Positions 1-4,974 of a stretch of 6,377 nucleotides of DNA are shown here, one piece after another. The stretch covers positions 1,970-8,346 of the forward strand of contig DJRK01000073.1 of the NCBI GenBank assembly GCA_002440065.1, given 5' to 3'. The translations under genes and the position numbers were made by a program. The notes beneath the pieces were generated by a model. That model had not been told where the DNA came from. It saw only the letters and a program-made list of their open reading frames with translations, and made no database searches. The first letter of the stretch is position 1, and every line of letters starts with the position of its first letter. This DNA is from Atopobium sp. UBA6362. Its GTDB lineage: Bacteria > Actinomycetota > Coriobacteriia > Coriobacteriales > Atopobiaceae.

Positions 1-79
1 ATGCGAAAGGGGCTGTGGACGGAGTTCTTCTTCTTGGGGTCGGTCCCGGCAAGTGGTCGTGCTGCGTTGTGGCTTGTTT

Positions 80-109
80 TTGACGTTGGGTCCCTGCTTC
101 GTTTATAGC
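80..109 (+). promoter_or_regulatory. Candidate sigma-70 type promoter for comEA-comEC
   Basis: A TTGACG element (80-85, five of six consensus bases) lies 18 bases before TATAGC (104-109, four of six). Transcription would start near position 116 and give a leader of roughly 150 bases before the comEA ATG. It is the best-matching pair I found upstream of comEA, but the spacing is one base longer than optimal and the -10 is imperfect. This is pattern matching only. Confidence 0.35.
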
Positions 110-253
110 CTTCTTTACCTTGGCTTTGTTTGTCGCGCGTATACGTGGTGCCAGTATTTTGTCTGCTACGTGCTCGCTATCCGTTAGCTTAGGTTTATGA
201 ATCGCCGTCTTTCGTCTTCCGGTCGTTTCCACTTCCTCACCATTGAGGTCGAG

Positions 254-258
254 AGGAG
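254..258 (+). promoter_or_regulatory. Ribosome binding site that fixes the comEA start
   Basis: AGGAG ends five bases before ATG 264. The in-frame TTG at 243, which would add seven residues, has no comparable purine motif in front of it. ATG 264 is therefore the preferred start. Confidence 0.8.
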
Positions 259-263
259 ACGCT

Positions 264-992
264 ATGGCTCAGATGAAAAGCGATAACCCAAAACATGCCT
301 TTAGGCGGGTGATGCGCCGGCTTTGCGGACGAGGCGGCATGGTTCCAGCCGCTGCGGCCGCCTTTATCGTCGTGGCGGCCTGCATCGGTTTTGCCCTTAT
401 TGGGGGAAGCTCGTCCGGCGTCGAGCTTAAGCGCTCTTCTCAGGGCGATGTACAACAAGCGGCTCAAGGAAGCGATGCACAGGAAGCTGCCGTGCCGAAT
501 ACTGAGCCGGAACAGGAAGCGCCAGTTACGCTTTTCGTGCATGTTGACGGGGCCGTTGCCTCGCCGGGTGTCTATGCGATCGAAGCGAGCTCTCGGGTGA
601 ACGACGCCGTTATTGCGGCGGGCGGTCTCGCCGAAGGCGCGGACACCTCTTCGCTGAACCTCGCGGCCCCGGTTCAGGACGGCTCGAAAGTCTATGTTCC
701 TTTTGCCGGGGAGGCGCAGGGAGATCTCAACTCGACGGGCTCGGTCGGTGACTCCCAATCGTCTTCCGGCGTCGCGCCATCGAGCGGCTCGGGCGGGAGC
801 TCTTTGGTCAACATTAATTCCGCTTCGTCCGATGAGCTCAAGACGCTCCCCGGAGTAGGCGATGCGACCGCTGAGGCGATCCTCGATGACCGAAGGTCCA
901 ATGGCCCTTTCACTTCGATCGAGGACCTGATGCGCGTATCCGGTATCGGCGAGAAGAAGTTCGCCAAGCTCAAGGAGAAGATTTGTGTTTGA
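264..992 (+). CDS. comEA: ComEA, membrane-anchored DNA receptor for competence
   Basis: A 242-residue protein that binds double-stranded DNA outside the membrane and passes it to the ComEC channel during natural transformation. In order: a basic cytoplasmic N-terminus (residues 1-25, many Arg/Lys); one membrane segment of Ala, Val and Ile (about 26-47), oriented N-in by the positive charges; a polar linker rich in Gln, Ala and Glu (48-86); an SLBB domain (about 87-146) beginning VTLFVHVDGAV and ending SKVYVP; a low-complexity Ser/Gly linker (about 148-180); and a C-terminal helix-hairpin-helix domain (181-242) with both DNA-backbone motifs, LPGVGDATAEAI (195-206) and VSGIGEKKFAKL (225-236). 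The order and length match Gram-positive ComEA. An in-frame TTG at 243 is a longer but worse start. The stop overlaps the comEC start by 8 bases, so the two are one operon. Competence is not shown by the sequence; the function comes from the family. Confidence 0.95.
   Translation: MAQMKSDNPKHAFRRVMRRLCGRGGMVPAAAAAFIVVAACIGFALIGGSSSGVELKRSSQGDVQQAAQGSDAQEAAVPNTEPEQEAPVTLFVHVDGAVASPGVYAIEASSRVNDAVIAAGGLAEGADTSSLNLAAPVQDGSKVYVPFAGEAQGDLNSTGSVGDSQSSSGVAPSSGSGGSSLVNINSASSDELKTLPGVGDATAEAILDDRRSNGPFTSIEDLMRVSGIGEKKFAKLKEKICV
972..977 (+). promoter_or_regulatory. comEC ribosome binding site inside the comEA coding region
   Basis: AAGGAG lies within the last codons of comEA (those for Lys-Glu-Lys) and ends seven bases before the GTG at 985. 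It supports GTG 985 as the comEC start and implies translational coupling. Confidence 0.8.
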
Positions 993-3369
993 GCCTGAGC
1001 CGATTCCGTCGAGGCCGGCCGTGCCTCCGCTTGCGTATTCCTTGGCGGCAAGCGCCGCCGCTTGTCGCTGGGTGATGGGAGATGGGCTTGTCCCGGCGGA
1101 TGTGTGGGCTGCGACTTTTTGCTGTCTGGCTTTGGCCGGTATTTTGCTGTTCCTTCATTCCAAGAAACCATGGCCAGTATTGGCGTGTGTCTCCCTTGCC
1201 TGCTTCTCCTTTTCCGTCTCACTTCTGCTGGCGAGTTTCCAAGCCGAGAGGGTGCTGGGCACCGCGGATGCCCTCGCGGAATCCAGCGTTTCATCATGGG
1301 AGTTTGTGGTCGAAGGGGACATGCGGGAATTCACGGGTGGATGGCGTAGCGAGGCTGGTGTGCTCGCTGGCGACACGCGGGTCGGTTCGGTTTGGCTCTC
1401 TACTCCCGAGCGCTTTGCCCGTGGTGATGCCCTCACGGGAGTAGGCCGCTTCACTCCAAACGCGGATGACGAGTGGGGGAGTTCTTCTCGTATGCGAGGG
1501 ATTTCCGGCTCTGTAAGGCTTCTTACGGTGACTGGGGCTGTAAGTACGCAGAGTCCGCTTCTGCACCTGCGTGAGACGCTCCTAGCTGCACTCGAAGCGG
1601 AATCTGGTGGCGGTGAAGCACATGAGGGAAGGGTGATTGCGGCGGGAGCGATCTGCGGCGACTCAGCCGAGTTGAGCGCCTTGGGGCTCGACGAGCTATT
1701 CGCTGCTTGCGGAGCCTCGCATCTCGTAGCCGTGTCCGGAAGCCACTTGAGCCTTCTGTGCGCCTTCTTATCGGCTGGGCTGCTCCAATGCGGTGCGAAG
1801 AAGTCCGTGAAGGTATTCCTTACCTTAAGTGTCTCGGCAGCTTTCGTCGTAATGTGCGGCGCGCCTTCGTCTGCGGTCCGTGCATGGATCATGAGCTGCG
1901 CATCTGCGGGTGCGAGCCTGGTCGGTAGGCGTGGGCACGGTTTCTCCGCATTATGCGCCGCGGCCCTTGCGATGCTGCTGCTCGACCCGGCTTGTTGCGG
2001 CCGCCTTGGCTTTCTTCTTTCCGTCCTTTCGGTGGCCGGGATCTGTCTCTTTGGTGAATATGGGAAGTACTTCGTGCGGTCCCTTCTGCTCGCTCCTTTG
2101 AGTTTTCTGCCCCTACCGGCGGCCCTTGGCCGTCGGGTGAGATCTGTCTCTCGGTCCTTAGCGGATGCGTTCGCGCTCGCGTTTGTCTGCACCGTCTTTT
2201 CCCTCCCGGTTGCTTTGCCGGCCTTTGGGCGCCTTTCGCTCGTCGGGCCTTTTGTCGCGGGGCTTCTCGCTGCCGTGTTCGAGCCTCTTATGCTCTGCGG
2301 CGTGCTTGCGGCGTTGAGCGGCGGGTTGGGGCCGATCCATGGAGCGGCCCTCGGTCTCGTTGACTTGCTTGGCGGCATCCTCGTCCGCATTCTCGAGGCG
2401 GTCTCCTCTATTCCGGGGGGAAGCATCTATGCGGACGCCCCGGGCGAGGTGCTAGCGTTCGGCCTCCTTGCTTGTTCTCTGGCGCTGTTCCTCGTTTGGC
2501 CTCGCGTGTCTCCGCCTGCGGTCGCGGGGTTTTGCGGGCTTGTCTGCGTTGGGATTATGTCCTGGCATATTCGATGGAGGTACTTTGCGCCGGCGAGGGT
2601 CTGCGTTATGGACGTCGGGCAGGCCGATTCGATTCTTGTGAGCGATGGGCCGGGCACCCTCCTCGTGGACGCAGGGTTGGACTCTCAAGTCGCCGAGGCG
2701 CTCCTGCGCAACCATGCCACGCATCTCGATGCAATCGTGCTCACGCATTTAGACGAGGACCATGTAGGCGGTCTCGACGACCTTATAGGGGTCGTGAACT
2801 GCGATGTTGTCTACGTGGCACGGGGAGTAGCCAAGTTAATTGACCCAAGCCTTGCACAAAGCATCGAAAGGCTTTCCGGTTCATCGGCACACGAGGTCTC
2901 CTACGGGGATTCGCTCTCTGTGGGAAATTTCGAAGCCCGTATGGTGTGGCCCAGGGCCGAAGCCGTTGCTTCTGGAAACGCGGAGTCGGTCGTGCTCTCC
3001 CTAACATTTTGCGATGGCGGCAGGTCCCTTACGGGGCTTCTTACCGGCGATGCCGAGAAGGACGAGACCGGGTCCATCATCGAAGCCGGTGATGTGGGGG
3101 ACATCGATTTTCTTAAAGTGGGCCATCACGGATCGGCCATTTCCATCGATTCCGATGAAGCGGGGTTTCTTGCTCCCGAGGTCTCGGTGGCGAGCGCGGG
3201 GGAGGGGAACGAGTATCGCCATCCCCGCAAAGAGTGCGTCGAGGCGCTCGAGGAAGCAGGTTCCATATTTCTTTGCACGAAGGATGTGGGCGATGTGACC
3301 ATTGAGCCGGGCGCGAACGGACCCGTCGTGTCGTGCTCCAAGGCGTCCCAAGGATTGCCCGGCACGTAG
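985..3369 (+). CDS. comEC: ComEC/Rec2, competence DNA-uptake channel with nuclease domain
   Basis: A 794-residue polytopic membrane protein that moves single-stranded DNA into the cytoplasm. Three hydrophobic segments (about 12-27, 40-58, 62-85) precede an extracytoplasmic region of the DUF4131 type (about 100-190). The Competence domain (about 213-505) carries many membrane segments and the family signature HLVAVSGSHLSLL (246-258), where most relatives have SGLH. A last hydrophobic stretch (511-527) leads to a metallo-beta-lactamase-like domain (about 536-785). Its motifs are complete: VMDVGQADSILV (541-552), DAGL (562-565), the metal site THLDEDHVGG with H588, D590, D592 and H593, TGDA with D689, KVGHHGS with H714/H715, and NEYRHP with H746. 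The domain is thus predicted active, matching the proposed role in degrading the non-transported strand. There are 26 cysteines, which is high. The GTG start is set by AAGGAG seven bases upstream, and the gene overlaps comEA. Full length, no frameshift seen. Confidence 0.96.
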   Translation: MFEPEPIPSRPAVPPLAYSLAASAAACRWVMGDGLVPADVWAATFCCLALAGILLFLHSKKPWPVLACVSLACFSFSVSLLLASFQAERVLGTADALAESSVSSWEFVVEGDMREFTGGWRSEAGVLAGDTRVGSVWLSTPERFARGDALTGVGRFTPNADDEWGSSSRMRGISGSVRLLTVTGAVSTQSPLLHLRETLLAALEAESGGGEAHEGRVIAAGAICGDSAELSALGLDELFAACGASHLVAVSGSHLSLLCAFLSAGLLQCGAKKSVKVFLTLSVSAAFVVMCGAPSSAVRAWIMSCASAGASLVGRRGHGFSALCAAALAMLLLDPACCGRLGFLLSVLSVAGICLFGEYGKYFVRSLLLAPLSFLPLPAALGRRVRSVSRSLADAFALAFVCTVFSLPVALPAFGRLSLVGPFVAGLLAAVFEPLMLCGVLAALSGGLGPIHGAALGLVDLLGGILVRILEAVSSIPGGSIYADAPGEVLAFGLLACSLALFLVWPRVSPPAVAGFCGLVCVGIMSWHIRWRYFAPARVCVMDVGQADSILVSDGPGTLLVDAGLDSQVAEALLRNHATHLDAIVLTHLDEDHVGGLDDLIGVVNCDVVYVARGVAKLIDPSLAQSIERLSGSSAHEVSYGDSLSVGNFEARMVWPRAEAVASGNAESVVLSLTFCDGGRSLTGLLTGDAEKDETGSIIEAGDVGDIDFLKVGHHGSAISIDSDEAGFLAPEVSVASAGEGNEYRHPRKECVEALEEAGSIFLCTKDVGDVTIEPGANGPVVSCSKASQGLPGT

Positions 3370-3442
3370 CCGCTTCTCACCGTGGCCGTTGAGCCGCGTC
3401 AAGCGTTAAGATAAGGCCCCCGATTCGAAATGGAGTGACCCT

Positions 3443-4405
3443 ATGCCCGCCGCATCCCAGCTTCTGCCTGCCTATCTTGCCGTCGGCCCCGACGAGCTCA
3501 AGAGGAAAGAGACGCTTGTGCGGCTTAAGGCAAAGGTCGAGGGTCCCTTTGAGGCGTTTAACCTCGAAGAGATCCAGGCATCGCCTGAGTTGGAGCCTCT
3601 GCAGGTCACCTCTTCGCTGAATACGTTGCCCATGGGTTCCGACCTGCGAATCGTTGTGATCGAGGACGCCGAGAAGCTACCCAAACCCGTTTCCGAGGCC
3701 ATCATCACGTACCTCAAGGACCCGAACCCCGGGTGCACGCTTTGCCTCACGGCCCAGACGCTTGCCAAGTCCACGCGCCTGTACAAGGCCGTGGCGAAGG
3801 TCGGGCCCAAGGCGATCATCGAGTGTGCCGCCAAGAAGGGCCGTGACCTTCCGCCGTATGTGCAGAAGCTCGCTAGGGCGCATAACCTCACCATCAGCGT
3901 CGATGCCGCGACGGAGCTCGTCGCCCGCGTAGGCGAGTCCACGACGATGCTCGATACACAGCTGGCGAGCCTCGCCGCGCTGTTGGGCGGCGGAGGCAAC
4001 GTCGATCGCGAGCTAGTCGAGCGCGACGTCGCTCGCGTTGTGGAGGTGAAGCCTTGGGAGTTTCTCGACCGCGTGTGCGAACGCGATGCGGGGAGGGCCT
4101 TGAGGTTGCTCGGGCTTCTCGACGGGTCTTCTCCCATCGGCCTCTGCTCGCTCTTGACGGGACGGGTGCGCGAGCTTATCTGTGCGCGAAGCCTCAATGA
4201 GCGCGGCGCATCCGCGCAGATCGCGACCGAGCTCAAGAAGCAGTCGTGGCAGGTGAGGAACTACAGCCGTTGGGCACGGAACTTCAAGGACGGTGAGCTC
4301 GAGCACCTCTTGGCCGACTGCGCCTTGGCCGATGCGGCCCTCAAGACCGGAGCCGATCCCGACGCGACCCTTACCGTTCTCGTCGCCAAGCTCTGCGGCA
4401 AATAA
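3443..4405 (+). CDS. holA: DNA polymerase III delta subunit (clamp loader)
   Basis: A 320-residue protein of usual HolA length. Delta is the clamp-loader subunit that opens the beta sliding clamp during replication. The N-terminal AAA+-like domain lacks a Walker A motif, as expected for delta. It shows PAYLAVGPDELKRKE near residue 9, then the conserved stretch starting LPMGSDLRIVVIEDAEKLPK (62-81) and leading into ITYLKDPNPGCTLCLTAQ. The middle domain has ELVARVGESTTMLDTQLASL (158-177). The C-terminal collar domain has the WEFLDRVCERDAGRALRLL segment (205-223) and ends with the family-typical DAALKTG (297-303). ATG 3443 follows GGAGTG by five bases. It lies 73 bases after comEC on the same strand. 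A weak hairpin at 3381-3398 without a T-run does not look like a terminator, so read-through from comEC is plausible, though an own promoter cannot be excluded. Its position after comEC is conserved in Bacillus and mycobacteria. Confidence 0.93.
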   Translation: MPAASQLLPAYLAVGPDELKRKETLVRLKAKVEGPFEAFNLEEIQASPELEPLQVTSSLNTLPMGSDLRIVVIEDAEKLPKPVSEAIITYLKDPNPGCTLCLTAQTLAKSTRLYKAVAKVGPKAIIECAAKKGRDLPPYVQKLARAHNLTISVDAATELVARVGESTTMLDTQLASLAALLGGGGNVDRELVERDVARVVEVKPWEFLDRVCERDAGRALRLLGLLDGSSPIGLCSLLTGRVRELICARSLNERGASAQIATELKKQSWQVRNYSRWARNFKDGELEHLLADCALADAALKTGADPDATLTVLVAKLCGK

Positions 4406-4411
4406 CCCGCT

Positions 4412-4459
4412 CTTGCAAAATGAGACATCTTACGGGCAGAAAATGTCTCATTTTGCAAG
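4412..4459. repeat. Perfect 17-base inverted repeat between holA and rpsT
   Basis: CTTGCAAAATGAGACAT (4412-4428) and its exact reverse complement (4443-4459) flank a 14-base spacer. The pairing could extend by a wobble and one more pair outward. It begins seven bases after the holA stop. A run of four A in the left arm and four T in the right arm frame an eight-pair inner stem, so it might act as a weak two-way terminator between the convergent genes. However, no T-run follows the full stem; G residues do. A dispersed REP-like hairpin is the other reading. Only the inverted repeat itself is certain. Confidence 0.9.
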
Positions 4460-4518
4460 GGGGGACGCGTGAACGTGGGGAGGCGCGAACGCAGGCAACT
4501 TCGAGCATTATCGATATG

Positions 4519-4547
4519 AAAAAGGCCCGGTCAGCACACCGGGCCTT
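4519..4547 (-). terminator. Intrinsic terminator of rpsT
   Basis: A perfect ten-pair stem, AAGGCCCGGT (4522-4531) with ACCGGGCCTT (4538-4547), has a six-base loop. Read on the minus strand it ends in TTTTT and follows the rpsT stop by about 33 bases. On the plus strand only two T follow, so it serves rpsT rather than holA. Confidence 0.9.
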
Positions 4548-4580
4548 GCACAAAGCTATGAAGCAAAGAAGAAAGCCGTC

Positions 4581-4844
4581 TTACTTGATGGTGTTGACGA
4601 GCTTCTGGACGCCGGACTTGCGCTGGGCAGCCTGGTTCTTGTGGATGATGCCCTTGGAAGCAGCCTTGTCGAGGAGCTTGCCGGCCTTGTTGGCGGCAGC
4701 CTGAGCGGTCTCGACGTCCTTGGCCTCGACGGCAGTGCGGACGGCCTTGACGGCGGTCTTGAGCTCAGAGCGGACAGCGCGGTTGCGGACCCGAGCCTTC
4801 TCGGCGGTGATGATGCGCTTCTTCTGCGACTTGATGTTAGCCAC
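4581..4844 (-). CDS. rpsT: 30S ribosomal protein S20
   Basis: An 87-residue, strongly basic protein of the usual S20 length. S20 is a primary 16S rRNA binder needed early in small-subunit assembly. The N-terminus MANIKSQKKR is the classic S20 opening. It continues with RNRAVRSELKTAVKAV (20-35), an Ala-rich helix (about 38-63), and the conserved region KGIIHKNQAAQRKSGVQKLV (64-83). The start is GTG at 4844, with AAGGAA six bases upstream. The frame stays open 41 codons further upstream, but that extension lacks S20 character and would bypass the good ribosome binding site. The gene converges on holA and diverges from lepA. It has its own terminator at 4519-4547 and a probable own promoter at 4935-4943. 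Confidence 0.97.
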   Translation of the reverse strand: MANIKSQKKRIITAEKARVRNRAVRSELKTAVKAVRTAVEAKDVETAQAAANKAGKLLDKAASKGIIHKNQAAQRKSGVQKLVNTIK

Positions 4845-4847
4845 GTG

Positions 4848-4890
4848 CGGTTCCTTTCGGTTTCTAATACTGAGGCCTCTGATGGAACCG
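4848..4890 (-). promoter_or_regulatory. Possible ribosome-site-masking stem in the rpsT leader
   Basis: On the rpsT transcript CGGTTCC (complement of 4884-4890) can pair perfectly with GGAACCG (complement of 4848-4854), with 29 bases between. The second arm includes GGAA of the ribosome binding site and ends four bases before GTG. S20 is known to control its own translation in E. coli, so a switch is conceivable, but seven pairs with a long loop is modest and may be chance. Confidence 0.3.
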
Positions 4891-4934
4891 GGTGTGGGGG
4901 TGCCGATTCCTGACACGGCGAGGTCAACTTCGTG

Positions 4935-4943
4935 AATATAGCA
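4935..4943 (-). promoter_or_regulatory. Extended -10 promoter of rpsT
   Basis: The minus strand reads TGCTATATT, that is TGn followed by TATATT (five of six consensus bases), an extended -10 that can work without a good -35. None is seen at the usual distance. Transcription would start near 4928 and give a leader of about 84 bases. Confidence 0.5.
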
Positions 4944-4961
4944 TAACGAGCGACCTTTCGC

Positions 4962-4967
4962 TATCAT
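4962..4967 (+). promoter_or_regulatory. Candidate -10 element of lepA, leaderless spacing
   Basis: TATCAT matches the consensus at five of six positions and ends seven bases before the lepA ATG. Transcription would then begin at or next to the A of the start codon. The -35 position (about 4938-4944) holds only a weak match. Confidence 0.45.
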
Positions 4968-4974
4968 TCACTTT

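Larger units (their letters stand above)
1..263. other. Upstream non-coding region, no gene supported
   Basis: No reading frame here has both a plausible start with a ribosome binding site and protein-like content. The stretch is T-rich on the plus strand and its codons look unlike those of the genes to the right. The frame starting at position 2 stays open to a stop at 185-187 and would encode a cysteine-rich hydrophobic tail, so the end of an upstream gene entering from the left cannot be fully excluded. I read the region as the promoter and leader of comEA, containing one candidate promoter and a near-palindrome at 136-147. Confidence 0.55.

Noticed and set aside
1..108. ATG at the very first base followed by 35 codons to TAG
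   Set aside because: Upstream context is outside the window, no family resemblance, and the frame crosses the candidate comEA promoter.
2..187. Open plus-strand frame at the left edge giving a hydrophobic, cysteine-rich tail ending CYVLAIR
   Set aside because: No recognisable family, odd composition and codons unlike the neighbours. It could be the end of an upstream gene, but nothing positive supports it.
197..286. Small leader ORF starting MNRRLSSSG and overlapping the comEA start
   Set aside because: No convincing ribosome binding site before it, and its overlap with comEA looks incidental.
1155..2426. 423-codon open frame antisense to comEC
   Set aside because: Same composition effect; low-complexity Arg/Ser/Pro/Ala content with no motifs, while the plus strand clearly encodes ComEC.
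3381..3398. Six-pair hairpin CGTGGC/GCCGCG after comEC as a terminator
   Set aside because: It includes a wobble pair, and no T-run follows.
3389..3415. Possible holA promoter (TTGAGC with TAAGAT or GATAAG)
   Set aside because: Spacings of 12 or 15 bases and weak matches; holA may simply be read from the comE operon.
4845..4967. N-terminal extension of the rpsT frame upstream to an ATG at 4967
   Set aside because: S20 proteins begin MANIKSQKKR; GTG 4844 has a good ribosome binding site and the extension has no S20 similarity.
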